A DNA stretch of 64,000 nt from NCBI GenBank assembly GCA_029204225.1, contig MU832221.1, positions 17,658-81,657 of the forward strand, read 5' to 3'. This document shows positions 11,869 to 24,530 of this stretch, piece after piece (the first letter of the stretch is position 1; every line of letters begins with the position of its first letter). Position numbers and translations under genes: made by a program. Source of the DNA: Diphasiastrum complanatum. Lineage: Eukaryota; Streptophyta; Lycopodiopsida; Lycopodiales; Lycopodiaceae. The notes beneath the pieces were generated by a model. That model saw only the letters and a list, made by a program, of their open reading frames with translations. It was not told where the DNA came from and searched no databases.

Positions 11869-12943
11869 CAGCAGAGCACCAAATTGGGTGCTATAAAGCA
11901 CAGTATAGAGGGAGGTAAAGTTGGCTATGCCATACTGGTCACACATGCGAGTAGCAAAGGCAGGAAATTCCAGTAGGACACACATTTTGTAGATAAAATT
12001 CTCAAAAATTGCTTCTAAGCTTCACATGGCATCAAATAGACATAAAAAGCAGCCTATTTAGGTTCATTAGAGACTTGTAGAAGCTTCAATCAGATCCAAC
12101 AATGGCATGTGGGCTCAGAACAAGCAATTCTTGCTATCTAGAAGGGTGCCAAGCATAGAAACTTCGATTGATCGGTGCCTAAGCCTCCAAGCACCAAAAC
12201 AGGTGTATGAGGACTTGAATCAAAGGAAATTCACTCAACCTTTCAGCTTGTATACTATCCCTCGGGCCTCAAGCTTCAGGTTCTGTATAAAATGTTATTA
12301 ACACTCAAAAAGTCATGAATGAAAATACACTAAATTTTGACGTTTCAAATCCCCATATAGTTCCTACAATCTACTGAACCTGCTCAAAGCCACTGGATAA
12401 CTTCAACATGAAAGAAAATGATTCATTTTATCAAAAAAGTGAAAAAATCATCAAATGAAAGTGAAATCAAACCCTAATCACCTCAACTCCACTCACGCAA
12501 CTACTGAAAGTTCTGATTTTGGCCAACATCCACTCTTACTGATCATTTCTACCCAAAACCGTCACAATTTGACCAATTTTGACCATAACCTTAGTCAAAA
12601 TTCGATATCAATGGCATAATTCACATGCAATCATTCGAACCTATCATAATGACTGATAAACAAGTAAGTACTTTTCTGAAAATCATTAACATAAAATGCC
12701 TTCGATGAATTCCAAGCTAAAACAATGAATACTTAGCCGAAAACCGTAAGAAACTATCAATTTTCAAGTAAATTGCAATTACGACTATAGAGAAAGTCAA
12801 TAGCACTGATCTTTTAGGCTAAGAATGATCAAGATTATGAAAACACACTTACTTGGAGGTCAATTCCACCACCATGAAGAAAAAGTAAAGAGCTACTACC
12901 AAAAAGCTGCAAAAAGCATCTCCACCTTCTGATCAATGCAGGC
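11869..12943. other. no gene; probable leader of a minus-strand LTR element
   Basis: About 1.1 kb of AT-rich sequence lies on the internal side of the primer site at 12945-12956, so its right part is probably the untranslated leader of a minus-strand Ty3 element. No gag was recognised. Confidence 0.4.
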
Positions 12944-12944
12944 A

Positions 12945-12956
12945 GCTTTGATACCA
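12945..12956 (-). other. tRNA-iMet-like primer binding site
   Basis: On the minus strand TGGTATCAAAGC follows the LTR to its right after a one-base gap. The layout matches the better preserved copy at 49256-49268. Confidence 0.6.
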
Positions 12957-13430
12957 CTATAAAAGATCGCCAAGTATAGATCCTTAAGATCCTATTGCAA
13001 ACGCCAAAAGGAGAATTGTGGAGCTAACCCAACCAAAGAGAAATTGAAGATCGAACCTCAATCAGCTTCACCCTCAAGCTATGGAGATTGAATACAAGAG
13101 GAGAGGATTCCTGCAACTAAATTCCAGAATTGGGACATAGACTAGGGCAAATTTCTATAGGTATATAAACTCCATTAGTTTAGGAATATTCCCTCCATAA
13201 CCCTAATCCTTTACTAAACCCATAGTCAATTGCTATTGATACTTCTCTGCATGCATCTAATTGTCAAACACCATGCATTGCTACTCATGTCCAGATTGGA
13301 GTGCCTGGGCCCTCACAAGCTTATTAATTACATTTATAGCCTAGTTAGAAATGATGAGGCATAACTAATAAACTCGTACACTGGAGTGCTGAATATCCAC
13401 ATCAAGGATTGTTGTTGGACCCTTTTCGTG
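12957..13430 (-). repeat. diverged LTR of the 465-bp Ty3 family
   Basis: Shares ordered words with the 465-bp LTRs at 49269-49733 and 54545-55009 (a TTATTAATTAC stretch, then ATGA.GAGGCATAAC and CACTGGAGTG), in the same orientation as the first. The outer boundary near 13430 is approximate. It is clearly older than the other two copies. Confidence 0.6.
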
Positions 13431-15188
13431 CCTTCCTAACGACGTGGATCTAGAGGACAAGGGGTTTTGGATCTCCAACCGGGTGAGTAGTTGTGTGTAG
13501 CATCGGGTTTCGATCCAATGGGGAGAGGGTAAACGAAGAGATAGGAGTGAGAATCTAGGTTTGCTAAGGTTGTCAATCTTAGCTTAGAATCTAATCGTGG
13601 AATAGCCTAGATTTGGGTGTTGTTCATCTTTGTGCTTCTTCTCTTTTTGGTCTTTTCAAACCTACCTACGAATCTTAATGATCACTCAAAGGTTGTGAAT
13701 CTAACACCTATTTTGGTTGTATGTTGATTGTGGATTAGTTTGGAACTAAAATCAATGAAAGCTTGTGCTAATGATCATTTGCGATTGTGATAGCATGATT
13801 AAGAAAAACAAAACAAGCATTCATCATCCACATAATAGAATCACATACAATAAAAAAAGGAGGCCCTCAAAAATGCAATTGATAGGAAGGGGAGGAGATA
13901 CTCTCTCTCTCTCTCTCAATCTCTATTCTCTTCAAATGTAAAAGGTAACCACAAAAATGGTGTCACATGCCCTTATATAGACATTCCTAGGGTTGGGGTT
14001 TCTGGTTCACCCAAAACCATGTGCCATAGCAACTTGACTTTTAGAAAGTTTTAAACCAAATTAAATTGATAACTACTTGGGTACCTTCACATGTTGGGCC
14101 CAACTAAGAGCTAATCTACCTCTAATTCTCGCGCCTTTGGCTTGCGAGTACATTTCACCTTCTATGGGTGTCTGACATCACAATTTCGATACATTTAAGA
14201 TTTTTTTTAACTCGGCCATGCTTTTATTCCCATCTCCGTAAAGTATGGTTGTAAGGCGCTGAGCTTTGTTTTCGCTCATTGGCTGGTCTGCTACTTGTCA
14301 ACTTCGTCAGTATTGGCGCTCCCAATAGGTTTAGATTCTGGAGCCCTTTGTCGGTGATTTGTCGACACTCTCTATAGTCTTGTGGCCATGATTCCACTTT
14401 CGAATATTCTTCGCAAGCTTACATTAGCTAGAATCTGTTAGAAGATTCACATAGGAATCTTTGCCGGAATTGACATGGGAATCTTCTAACAATTGTTCCA
14501 AATCCCCTATACCAAACATGGTTGTAACATCTCCCCTTCTATACCTGCAAAGTGGGAGTCTCCATGCCAAGCACAAATCCCTAATGACAACAAGCGACAT
14601 GCATGCTGGTCAAGTCAACAAGCCCTAATCCAATGTACAGTTTCAAGTACGGTATGTTAGAAATCAATGATAAACTTCATTGTTACCCTTCTTAGTTATT
14701 GTTCACGATGTACTTTATTACTGACAGCTATTACCAGCTGTAACTAGTCGTAGGCTAGTCTAGTAATCTACTTCTAGGTTTTCTCTCTCTATCAGGGTTC
14801 AGGGTTTATTTGTACATTTCAAATTCGGTATGATTCAGCGTGATAGAGCGATATTGCGTGTTCTTCTTCTGACTCTTCACTTGGTGATTGCTTATGGTGA
14901 ATGCTTGATGTTGCATATCTAATTGTGAAAAGTGCCATTTGTCAGAGAGTTGTGCCAAGAAATCTCTCATCTGTTTGTTTGGAATACTACACATCACACC
15001 AGACAGTGTCTAGTACTGCCATTCAAAGTTTTGAGGCTTCATACTTTTTACATTATTGATCTCTGTTTGTTTGAACGATCACTCTCTTCGAAATCTTTGC
15101 AAAGAGGAGGCGACATAACCGCCGCGCCGAAGTGGGGAATCTAGAATATTCCCTCTGAAAATTCTTATATTCTCTCTATTTTTCATAT
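13431..15188. other. unassigned repeat-like DNA
   Basis: About 1.75 kb without a recognisable gene. It holds a short CT run (13902-13918), the second copy of the dispersed block (14529-14610), and from about 14653 a stretch starting TGTTAGAAATC that looks like the start of a copia-type LTR but has no detectable partner. Confidence 0.35.
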
Positions 15189-15430
15189 CCGTACCAATAT
15201 CGGATCCAAGCGCACTAGCTGAAGAGAAACCCGAGCAATCGTACATTCGCGCTCCAGTCCGATATCGCATGTCCGTACCAATATCGCATTCAAGCGCACG
15301 AGCTAAAGAGAATCACGAGCAATCGTACATCCGCGCTCCAGTCCGATATCGCATGTCCAATATCGGATCCACGCGCACAAGTTAAAGAAAATCCTGAGCA
15401 GTAGTCTATCCGCGCTCCATTCCGATATCA
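15189..15430. repeat. 83-bp minisatellite, about three copies
   Basis: The unit begins CCGTACCAATATCG and contains AAGCGCAC, GAGCAATCGTACAT, CGCGCTCCAGTCCGATATCG. Copies start at about 15189, 15272 and 15357; the third lacks a few bases at its start. Two CGATATCG-like half-palindromes per unit make it self-complementary. Confidence 0.85.
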
Positions 15431-16482
15431 GGTGTACAACCAGAAAAACATACAGTTCTGTGGTGTGGTAAATTTCTTGATCCGGATGGTACACCTTACA
15501 CAAGAAAAATGGCCAGATTATGCAAACCTCAAAAGACCTAGTGTTTTTCAAAGGGCGGACTATAGTTACTTGCAAATTCTAGAGGACTAAAAAGTAATGT
15601 GGACTTATATCCGTTACGACTTGTCTACAAGTTATTGTGGATAGCTAGAATCTATTGAACGAGACAATGATGTGGCTTACAAGTTGGAACTCTCAATAAC
15701 AACCAATTTGCCTAAAGACGTAATTGAAGTCTTTCATCATAGGATAGTTCTGAAATAAATAAAAAAGACAGATGAGAAATCGCCTTAACCATGAGCTCTT
15801 GATTAAGGTCAAAAGATGATAATTCTCAAAAACATGTTAAAAGCTCAAAAAAGAACTTCCCTTTTTAAGGGAAGGAAATATATTACTTCCCCATGTAATT
15901 GTGACAATGGAAAACACAATGTGGTTAGGCTCTAGTTGGTGGTTAGCACTTGGGATTAGTTAAAGTTGGCTATACTACATTATTGGAGTGGCAACTTGAG
16001 GTCAATTAAGGGACACCTAGCCAAGACATCTTCGTCGTGGCTATGTAAGGAATACTAGTAACATCACTTTCAAAATTTGAATCGGTTAGGGCTTGAACTG
16101 ATCAAGGTTGTGGGTCATCGTTAAATAGGCGAGAGACACACCCCCCCCCCACCCCCCCAACGGAGTGGGCTACTATGGTAGTATAGGACACCATGGCTAT
16201 GGCTCGATGGATTGATCGACAATGGTAGTTCCTACCTCCCAGACTTGGGAGTGATCACTAGGTTGTAACCTCTAATTTAGTGATTGATCATTTTCCCATT
16301 GCTCTATTGATTTTATTTGACTCCGATTTGGTCTAGGAGGTGAATGATTGGCAAGCTTCACAACCACCACTGGTGAGTCCCTTCAATTGTCAATCAAATT
16401 CCACAAGTTTAAAATAGATATCTCATACAAGCATCATTGATAGCACCAACCTTAAATGTATTATCATCTTGAAGCTTCATAT
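15431..16482. other. no recognisable gene
   Basis: About 1 kb of ordinary AT-rich sequence. The only structure seen is a near-pure C tract at about 16140-16159. Confidence 0.5.
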
Positions 16483-17284
16483 CATAGTTGCAGCGCGATT
16501 CCCGAATCGCGATTCGGGATTTTCCCAGAATCATGTAGAATCGAATTTTTTTTTTTTTTTTTGAAATTTTTTTAGACAATATGGGTATCAGATGAAAGCT
16601 TTGATGGAGGGGATTATGATTGTGTAGTTTGCCGACTGTTTCGGGTGCGAAACACCAAAAAGTGTGTTTTCACTCGGGGAGTTGGAAGGCCAAATCATGA
16701 AGAGGCCTTACCTACCGGCAGCCCCCGGACCCCGCCGTTGTGGGGCGTTGCCCCCCAAACCCCCCACTGGGGGGCTACCGCCCCTCGAACCCCCCGTTTC
16801 CTGGGGGGCTATTGTCCCCCGAACCCCCTAGAGCTTCCTGCTATATAGACACTGTAGATAAAAATGCCACCGCCCCCCTGTAGATAAAAATGGGGTCCAA
16901 ATGCGCACCGAGAAGGGCCCAATATTTATGCCCCCAACTGTATGTACATTGCACTCACATCTCCAGTGAACCAATTGCAAAAGTGATCATCATCCATACA
17001 GTTGATAGTCCAAACTGTAGCATTAACATTTACTGAAAACCAGAGCAAATGACAACCGGATAGCTACTGAAAATAAGATCTGTTTGTGCCTCATCTACTG
17101 CACTTCTGAGAAGCAAAACGCTGGTTTGACCATTGATCCCCTAAAAAAATTTCAGCAATAAGCTATTTTTCCACAAAAAAAAAAAAAAAAAAAAAAAATT
17201 GCGATTCTGGGTCGCGAATCGCGATTCGCAGAATCGCGACCCGCGAATCGCAGACCCAGCGAATCACGATTTGCTGCAATTATG
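16483..17284. mobile_element. CATAG-family non-autonomous hAT element
   Basis: Flanked by the 8-bp repeat CTTCATAT (16475-16482 and 17285-17292). Terminal repeats are CATAGTTGCAGC on the left and, read inward from the right, CATAATTGCAGC. Both ends carry runs of CGAATCGCGATTCG-type palindromes. It contains, inverted, the box GGCAATATGGGTATCAGAT-like (here GACAATATGGGTATCAGAT, about 16575-16600) also found in the elements at 824 and 29829. There is no transposase. A GC-rich CCCCC/GGGGG block fills 16720-16840. Confidence 0.85.
16725..16835. repeat. GC-rich CCCCCCAA/GGGGGGCT minisatellite
   Basis: About three units of roughly 33 bases alternate C-runs and G-runs (CCCCCCAAACCCCC, TGGGGGGCTA). 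They could form hairpins or quadruplexes. An ORF here reads as a Pro-rich 11-residue repeat but has no coding support. Confidence 0.7.
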
Positions 17285-17292
17285 CTTCATAT

Positions 17293-17702
17293 TAATAGTG
17301 TTGTAAACTGTTATCAAAATGCGCAAACCTTTTAAATTCACTTCCAAACAAAGTGATAAATTAAAATGACAATCCTATTGGTCCCTTGCAAAAAATTCAA
17401 GAACCATAATGATGTATTGCCCAAATTTCACTAAACTAGTTTATTTCCACATAAGTTAAAAGTTAAAACATACTTCCAAAACTACATTTGTAATGCATGC
17501 TTGCATACTTGTGGAAGATGATGGTTGTTGCGCATTTCTCATAGCAAGTATGTGCCATCACATAAGAAACAATAAATAGAATCAAATATGTTATCCTACA
17601 TCTTGAAGCAAAATTTCTTCCACCTCTTAACATGATATAGTAGCTTATAACATTAACTTATGGGTCCAAGCAAGCCCAAGCAAATTATGTTGGAAAACTC
17701 CA
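17293..17702. other. no recognisable gene
   Basis: About 410 bases of AT-rich spacer between two transposons. Nothing is recognised in it. Confidence 0.6.
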
Positions 17703-17710
17703 CTAGAAAG

Positions 17711-17840
17711 CAAGGTTGCATCCCGATTCGAACAGGTCGATTCGAACCCGCCGGTTCAAACCGATTCTTTGAGGTTCGAACCGCCAGGCCAGGTTCGAAT
17801 TGGAAAACGGTTCGACCTTTTTTTTTTCAATTCTTCAAAA
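17711..17840 (+). promoter_or_regulatory. hAT left terminal and subterminal repeats
   Basis: Starts with the terminal repeat CAAGGTTGCAT, then four TTCGAA palindromes within about 100 bases plus degenerate GGTTCAAACC and GGTTCGACC. hAT transposases are known to bind terminal and short subterminal repeats, so these are likely binding sites; that is inference. Confidence 0.7.
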
Positions 17841-18667
17841 AAACGTCAAACATTCACTGATAGTACAGATACTTAAATTTTAATAGCTAAACAATTTCAA
17901 TCTTCCTCTAAATTTACAGATATCAGAATTCAGGATAATCAAATCTCTAAGCTCTTGTGAGTCGTGACGGAATGACCTGTGACTTGTCGTATCAACTTTC
18001 AAGATTCAATTTTCAAAACCGAATTTACAGAAATTAGAATGACATTATGACTCATGAGTCATGACCCAAGTTTAAACAGACTACATAGTACATAGTACAT
18101 ACTAGTTAGTAGTTGCCAGTAACTAGTAACTACAGTTAAAACTTAAACAGGTTACAGAGTCCAGACTACATAGACTGTACATACTACAGTTAAAACTTAA
18201 AACTTAAAACTTAACTTCAGGAATCAAAAACTTGAAACTTGAAACTAGATTCTAGAATCCATAATATATCATGAATCATGAATCATAACAAAGTAGTAAA
18301 TACAAATGTCAAGTGCCTCATGAGTCCGGTCACCAATGTAATGCGCGATGTGTCTGATGATAAAATTTAAATCATGATGTGTACATATGTGATATGTCAT
18401 ACTACACTATACAGTCACCAGTGTAAATACTAAACAACTCAAGAGTCAATGCTCATCTAGTGACAAACATCGTAGTGTCATCTACAGACTAGTAACTAGT
18501 AACTACAATGATCTAATGTACATACTAGTAACTACAATCATCTAAAGACTGACATCAATGAGCACTAAGCAGGGGCCAAGGTCCAGGCTGCAGTGAGCAC
18601 TCTAAGCTCTCCTACGCCTGATTTTCCTCCCACTCGCTGGTGGTGCTGTGGAGCCTGTTGTGGCCTC
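17841..18667. other. hAT 3' untranslated and flanking part, no gene
   Basis: Lies between the transposase stop codon (about 18668) and the left subterminal repeats. AT-rich, full of short direct words such as ACTAGTAACTACA and TACATAGTACAT, with no ORF of interest. Confidence 0.6.
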
Positions 18668-19371
18668 TCAAGTGGTAGGCTCAGTTGCGAAATCCTCATC
18701 AGAGGCAGAGGTATGATGCCCCTCATCCTCATCCCCGCCCTCCTCGGACTCCTCATCCTCATACACCTCCTTCTCTGAGGACTCTGACCCTGATGATGCC
18801 TCAGACTCAGACTCAAACTCATCCTCGAGGCTATGAGCACGGGAGCTGCTAGCCTCTACTGCCCTCCTCCTATGCTCTGCTCGAGTGACAGGCCCTGCAC
18901 AATGCACACAAAGAGGGACAAACGTGTTATTGCCTGCAAATTAGTAAATTACAATTTACGATACTTAGTAACTTCAAACTTCGAAAATTTAATTCAAGAC
19001 CTGTCACCTTACTACTTAGACAATCCTAATTTCTCACCTGCACTCTGCATGGCCTCCTCATGGAGGAATGCGTACACGTCCTCCTCTAACTGGTCTCTCG
19101 GTGGCAACTCTGGAACCTTTGCCACATCGATCAGATCGGGATTTACCTATGCACATGTCACAATGCCTGAAATCAACGCAAAATTTGGAGGGCCGAGTCC
19201 CGACAAAAGTTAAAATTTAGCTACAGTCTAGTATCTACTATCATCTATGTAGTATGATCTATCTAGTATCTACTTAGTACTAACTGGGTCCTATATGATG
19301 ATGGATCACATGTTAGAATTTAGTAATTATAATTTATGGCTTACAAGTTACCTGGATAAGCTCTGCGGTGG

Positions 19372-19376
19372 TATGG
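19372..19376. other. chromovirus target-site duplication, left copy
   Basis: TATGG here and TATGG at 25646-25650 flank the chromovirus exactly. Removing the element and one copy restores a continuous reading frame in the hAT hATC exon. Confidence 0.95.
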
Positions 19377-19734
19377 TGTAATAGATCCTAACACCACAGT
19401 AGGGCAAACACTAACTGATCCACCCAACCTTGCCTACTCCCTGATATAGAGTAAGCCCCTCCTAGCCCAGTGTGAGGACTGGTAGCATGCTACTGCCAAG
19501 TGTCGGCCACGTGGCACTGACGTGGCCGACTGCACGTCGGGACCCAACTGGGGGCCCTATCCTGCTGACAGGGTCCCTAGGCTGTGTTAGGCCCGCCATG
19601 GCTATGGACCGTGCTGGGGCACACTACTCACACTATCTTGCCCTGTGGGTCATGTACGCTGGACACGACCCTGACTGTGGTATCTGACCTATCTGTGTTC
19701 TCTAGGGTTCGGCACTGGTTACGAGCTCGTAACA
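19377..19734 (-). repeat. chromovirus 3' LTR (358 bp)
   Basis: Starts TGTAATAGATCC and ends GAGCTCGTAACA on the plus strand. Same length as the partner at 25288 with two substitutions. It contains the near-palindrome GGCCACGTGGCACTGACGTGGCC at about 19505-19527, given here as position only for its repeat nature. Confidence 0.97.
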
Positions 19735-19747
19735 CTCCCTCCCCCTT
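19735..19747 (-). other. chromovirus polypurine tract
   Basis: On the minus strand AAGGGGGAGGGAG lies directly before the 3' LTR, the expected place for the plus-strand primer. Confidence 0.9.
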
Positions 19748-22700
19748 AAGAACCGTCTTGGTCCTCTAAGACAAAGTCTGGAAAAATCTTGCGAAGGACA
19801 CTGCCTCTTTCCCAAGTGGCATTCTCAACAGGCTGATCATTCCACTTAACCAGATATTCTCGGTATAGAGTATGACGAGTCTGCGTCTCTCTACTATCAA
19901 GAATTTCCTCTGGTTCATGTGGAGGTTGTTGAGGATCCAATGGGAGAACTAGAACACTGTCCCCTACCAGATTATCTGATCTGGTTAAGGCTTTTCGTAA
20001 CTGACTTACATGAAAGACTGGAAAAACCTTACTGCTGTGTGGGAGTTCTAGTTCATAGGTGACCTCGCCTAGTCTCCTATTGATGGTAAAGGGACCACAA
20101 TACCTTGGAGACAACTTAGCACACACTCCTGATTTGAGGGTTTTAGAGTCAACTGGGACTCTCAAGTAGACTTTCTCACCAGTGGAGAACTGCACATCCC
20201 GTCTGTGTGGATCTGCATAATGCCTAGCTCGATCCTGGGATTGTCTAATGCTACGCTTAGCATGTTCTATCATCTGGTTTAGGTCTTCTAAAAAGTTTCT
20301 GGCTGCTTCAACTTTTTCTTGTTTAAACCCTACAGCTGTGGGTGAGCGTGGCTGAAAACCGTACATCAGCATAAATGGGCTGTATCCCGTAGCTGAATGT
20401 TTGGTACTGTTGTAAGCAAACTCTAATATTGAGAGATACTCCTCCCAATTAGTCTGCCTCTTGCTGACGTATGCACGAAGCATATCCTCCAGCACTTGAT
20501 TTACCCTTTCTGTTTGACCGTCCGTCTGTGGATGGTCAGTGGTACTCATATTAAGTTTAGTATGGAGATGATGGAATACTGCCTTCCAAAAATTTCCAGT
20601 AAACTTACTGTCCCGGTCGCTGACTATGCCGGAAGGTAGACCGTACAATTTAAATAGCCCGTCTACAAACAACCTCGCTAACTCTGGAGCTCTAATGGTT
20701 GTTTTGGTCGGAATAAAATGAGCCATTTTGGTCAGACGGTCAACTGTGACCCATATAGCGTCATTACCCTTTTGGGTTTTAGGCAGGCCTACTATAAAAT
20801 CCATGGAGATACTCTCCCATTTACCAGCTGGTATTTCTAAGGGATGCAACAACCCTCCTGCCTTTAAACGCTCTGCTTTATTTACTTGACATTTCTGGCA
20901 ACTGGTTACATACTGGTGGACGTCCTTTTTCATACTGGGCCAGAAAAATTGCCTACGAAGAAGCTCATAGGTCTTCTGTATGCCTGGGTGTCCCGCGCTA
21001 GGATTGTCATGACATTCATATAGGACCTGCTGCCTATAATCCTCTGAATTGGGGACACATACTCTATCTCTATAGAGCAAGTACTCATCCTGAATGGAAT
21101 ACTGTTTCCATTTGAATCCTTGAGTCAACTGATCCTCAACCACTGGGGTTTGCTTGGGTAATACAGGCTCAGAATCCTCAACGTCATCTGACGACGTATA
21201 CTCGGACTCATCATCATCCTCAACGGAAGCTGCCGTATTCTTGGATGAACTGGCACCAGCCCCGGGAACTGGTTCTGGAGTCTGTAACTGTCTGTTCTGG
21301 ACTGAGTTCCAGATAATAGAGAAGAATGCATCATGCTGGCATTTCCCTCTCAAGGACTCGAGTAACTCATTACGAATCTGAGTAAAACTCAGCTCGTTTA
21401 TTATAGGCATTTTGCTAAGGGCATCTGCTACTGTATTGAATTTTCCACGCCTATATCTGATAGACATGTCAAACTCTTGCATCAACTCTGCCCAACGAGC
21501 TTTCCGACCTCTAAGCTCAGGTTGATTGCAAAGGTATCTGAGACTCTCATGGTCTGTCAGGACCTCAAAGTTGGCACCATACAAATAATGCCTCCAAGTC
21601 TTAAGGGCATGGACTATAGAAAAGAGTTCCTTTTCATAGGCACTATACCTAGTCTGTGCTGGCTCGAGTTTTTTACTCTCGAACGCAACTGGTCGTCCAC
21701 CCTGAGTTAGCACAGCACCTACTGCAAAGTCGCTAGCATCTGTTTCGACCACAAATGGCTGATTGGGGTCGACGACTTTTAAAACTGGTGCTGTAGCTAA
21801 GGCTGTTTTGAGAGCATCAAAGCTCTCCTGTTGTGCAGACTCCCAAATGAACTCCTTTCCCTTCCCCTTAAGAAGATTTGTCATAGGGACTGCTATCTGA
21901 GCATATTCCTTGACAAATCGTCTGTAATATCCCGCCAGACCAAGAAAGATTTGAAGTTCCAAAATATTCTGAGGTCTCAGCCAACTGAGTATGGCTTTAA
22001 CCTTATTTGGATCCATCTTAATCCCATCTGAAGAGATAATGTGACCCAAATATGCTACTTCTTCAACGAAGAATTCACACTTGGATTGTTTAGCATAAAG
22101 CTTATGCTTTCTGAGCAGTCGAAACACCTTTCTGAGGTGTTTTAGATGCTCCTTCCTCGTTTTGCTGTAGACGAGGATGTCATCTAAAAATACGACTACA
22201 AACTTACCCAAGTATGGTCTGAGGACACTGTTCATCAAGGTCATAAAGGTAGCTGGAGCATTTGTGAGCCCAAATGGCATCACCTTAAACTCATAATGAC
22301 CGTGACGAGTCCTAAAAGCTGTTTTCGAGACATCTTCCGATTTTATACGGACTTGATGATATCCCGATCTGAGATCTATTTTGCTGAAAAACTTAGCCCC
22401 ATCGAGTTGATCAAACAACTCGTCTGCCCGAGGCATAGGGTATTTATTCTTAAATGTGACTTTATTGAGGGCTCTGTAATCTACGCAAAGACGCATAGAC
22501 CCCTCTTTCTTTTTCACCAATAGGACTGGTGACCATGGTGAACTACTGGTCTGAATTTGGCCTTTCCGAAGATAGTTTGTTAACTGCCTAGTTATTTCTT
22601 CATCCTCTGTTCGGCTGACCCGATACGGAGGTTTAGAAACAGGTGCTGTACCTGGTACTAGGTTTATTACATGATCTACCTCTCTGCTAGGTGGTAAACC

Positions 22701-24530
22701 ATGTGGCAAATCTTCAGGAAAAACATCTTTAAATTTAGACAATAAAGTTTCTAATTTACTGATTTTCTGCTGAATAGAACTGGAAATAGAAACTTCAGGA
22801 ATAAACTGAAAGTCACATAAGAATACCTGATGGTCTTCATCTCCGATTAGCTGACAGAGCTCTGAACTGCAGACCATAGGGCTGTTGGGAACATCATGCT
22901 CCCCATGCAACTGGATCTCTCGGCCTTTATACTGAAAGCTGAGGGTGTTCTCCTGATAGTTTCTGTGGAGGGAAGGTCCTAAACTGTAGAGCCAATCTCT
23001 CCCGAGAACAATGTCTGTTCGATCCAGGTGCATTATCTGAAAGTTTATTTGATCTTGGTACCCCTGAATATCAAGATTTAACTTACTTACCATAGTTTCC
23101 CATATTTTTTTATCTTCACCCTTAGCTAATGAAACTATGTACCTATGCTGACTAGGTACTTCTAGTAGTTTAAGCTTTTTAACCAGGGTGTGGTTGATGA
23201 AATTATGGGTTGCCCCATCATCAACCATGACTCTTACTGACTGGTTACCAACTTTCCCATGCATACGTACTAGGTCATGCGGCCCAAAGCTGAAGGGTCT
23301 CGCTAGCATTGCAGAGGTCAGCTGGCAACAGTGTTCATGATCTTCATGATACACTTTGATCTCGGAAGCTGCCGAGTCACTGGGGAAACATACAGTCTGA
23401 ACAAGATGAACTTGTTTTTTATCTTTCTTATCTTTTTTAGTGAAAGGCCCCTTGGGACACTGTCTGACTGTGTGTCCCTTGCCCATACACACAAAGCACA
23501 AACGTTCTTGTTTGGCTTTCTCAAAATCATCTGGTTTTAAGGGCTGTATGAGTGAAGGGCGTTTCTGAGGAGCTTCACCTTTAAATTTATCTTCTTTCTT
23601 TCTTTTTAAAAATTTCTTTTTAAATTGAAAGTCTTTCTGAGGAAGCTGCTCAAAAAGTGGTTGTTGTCTCGCTCTCTTCCTACCCACTGAATCATCATAG
23701 ATTTGAGCATATCTGAGAGCTTGCTCAAGGGTAGTAGGCGAGTTTCTCTGGACCTCTACTTTATATTCATCTTTGAGGCCATGGACAAATCCCCTGATTT
23801 TTTGATAGTCATCCATATTTTTAATCTTTAAAATTGCCTCTCGATACTGCGAGATATATTGGATGAGGGACTTGTCCATTACTGTTCTTTCCCAGGCTTC
23901 CCAGGCTCTATCAAGTTCATTCTCTGGTAGAAATTCTCTTAGGAAAGCTTCTTCAAAAGCTTTCCATGACCGGGGAGTCTGCCCAGTCTCCTGGAGATTT
24001 AACCACCACTTATAGGCCATAGGCCCTAAAGAAAGACTGGCCTCAATTGCTTGCAAATGGTCAGGGGTCTGTTTAAGAGCATGAATGTTCTTCCATTTGC
24101 TGAGGAAGGTTTGTAGAATATCTGCATTTCTATCCTTCTCTTCCCCATTAAAAGTAGGAGGCTTTAAATCTTTAAAAACACTGGGGTGAGACCGTAAAGT
24201 CTCACCCGAAACTGATGGAAGTGGAGAAGGGGATAACTGAGAAGTGGAGGGAAGGCTTCCTTTCGCGGAGCTCAAAATCAAGTTTTTGAGTTCAGCGAAC
24301 GAGTCGTCCACACTGGACTTGAAATTGGCTAATGCCAGCTTCAGTTCATCCACTTCTGTTACCAATTGGAGGAACTGCTCCTTGGTAACCAGTTCGTCGA
24401 GTTCTTCGGCGAACTGTTCCTGTTCTTCTACTTCCATGGGTTCCTTCCCTTTTCTGTAAGCCAAGGCTTCTGTTTCAAGTTCGTCGAAGCCTCTCTCCTG
24501 GGGTTGATCAGGTCCCTGAGGAGTGGTCAT
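19746..24530 (-). CDS. chromovirus Gag-Pol polyprotein
   Basis: One 1594-residue frame. Order: Gag (about 1-340) with a capsid-like core ([21 protein letters not shown]); zinc knuckle [14 protein letters not shown] (about 345-358); aspartic protease with DDGATHNF (about 436); reverse transcriptase (about 640-830) with [14 protein letters not shown] and catalytic FLDD (about 780); RNase H with [10 protein letters not shown] (about 926) and [10 protein letters not shown]; integrase H2C2 finger (about 1165-1215, CQKCQVNKA), core with DFIVGLP (Asp about 1245), SDRDSKF (about 1303) and a Glu exactly 35 residues after that Asp (TERVN); then GPF-type linker and C-terminal chromodomain (about 1535-1590, [16 protein letters not shown]). 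Chromodomains of this group are known to target integration to chromatin. No frameshift or stop: it appears translatable. Gag and Pol share one frame with no recoding site seen. Confidence 0.97.
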   Translation of the reverse strand: MTTPQGPDQPQERGFDELETEALAYRKGKEPMEVEEQEQFAEELDELVTKEQFLQLVTEVDELKLALANFKSSVDDSFAELKNLILSSAKGSLPSTSQLSPSPLPSVSGETLRSHPSVFKDLKPPTFNGEEKDRNADILQTFLSKWKNIHALKQTPDHLQAIEASLSLGPMAYKWWLNLQETGQTPRSWKAFEEAFLREFLPENELDRAWEAWERTVMDKSLIQYISQYREAILKIKNMDDYQKIRGFVHGLKDEYKVEVQRNSPTTLEQALRYAQIYDDSVGRKRARQQPLFEQLPQKDFQFKKKFLKRKKEDKFKGEAPQKRPSLIQPLKPDDFEKAKQERLCFVCMGKGHTVRQCPKGPFTKKDKKDKKQVHLVQTVCFPSDSAASEIKVYHEDHEHCCQLTSAMLARPFSFGPHDLVRMHGKVGNQSVRVMVDDGATHNFINHTLVKKLKLLEVPSQHRYIVSLAKGEDKKIWETMVSKLNLDIQGYQDQINFQIMHLDRTDIVLGRDWLYSLGPSLHRNYQENTLSFQYKGREIQLHGEHDVPNSPMVCSSELCQLIGDEDHQVFLCDFQFIPEVSISSSIQQKISKLETLLSKFKDVFPEDLPHGLPPSREVDHVINLVPGTAPVSKPPYRVSRTEDEEITRQLTNYLRKGQIQTSSSPWSPVLLVKKKEGSMRLCVDYRALNKVTFKNKYPMPRADELFDQLDGAKFFSKIDLRSGYHQVRIKSEDVSKTAFRTRHGHYEFKVMPFGLTNAPATFMTLMNSVLRPYLGKFVVVFLDDILVYSKTRKEHLKHLRKVFRLLRKHKLYAKQSKCEFFVEEVAYLGHIISSDGIKMDPNKVKAILSWLRPQNILELQIFLGLAGYYRRFVKEYAQIAVPMTNLLKGKGKEFIWESAQQESFDALKTALATAPVLKVVDPNQPFVVETDASDFAVGAVLTQGGRPVAFESKKLEPAQTRYSAYEKELFSIVHALKTWRHYLYGANFEVLTDHESLRYLCNQPELRGRKARWAELMQEFDMSIRYRRGKFNTVADALSKMPIINELSFTQIRNELLESLRGKCQHDAFFSIIWNSVQNRQLQTPEPVPGAGASSSKNTAASVEDDDESEYTSSDDVEDSEPVLPKQTPVVEDQLTQGFKWKQYSIQDEYLLYRDRVCVPNSEDYRQQVLYECHDNPSAGHPGIQKTYELLRRQFFWPSMKKDVHQYVTSCQKCQVNKAERLKAGGLLHPLEIPAGKWESISMDFIVGLPKTQKGNDAIWVTVDRLTKMAHFIPTKTTIRAPELARLFVDGLFKLYGLPSGIVSDRDSKFTGNFWKAVFHHLHTKLNMSTTDHPQTDGQTERVNQVLEDMLRAYVSKRQTNWEEYLSILEFAYNSTKHSATGYSPFMLMYGFQPRSPTAVGFKQEKVEAARNFLEDLNQMIEHAKRSIRQSQDRARHYADPHRRDVQFSTGEKVYLRVPVDSKTLKSGVCAKLSPRYCGPFTINRRLGEVTYELELPHSSKVFPVFHVSQLRKALTRSDNLVGDSVLVLPLDPQQPPHEPEEILDSRETQTRHTLYREYLVKWNDQPVENATWERGSVLRKIFPDFVLEDQDGS

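Noticed and set aside
16645-16848. Pro-rich 67-codon ORF with repeated TPxxGG words
   Set aside because: Comes from the C/G-run minisatellite inside a non-autonomous element.
17711-17840. GGTTCGAACC motifs as pol III B boxes
   Set aside because: They occur as multiple palindromes at both ends of a hAT element without A boxes, so they fit subterminal repeats.
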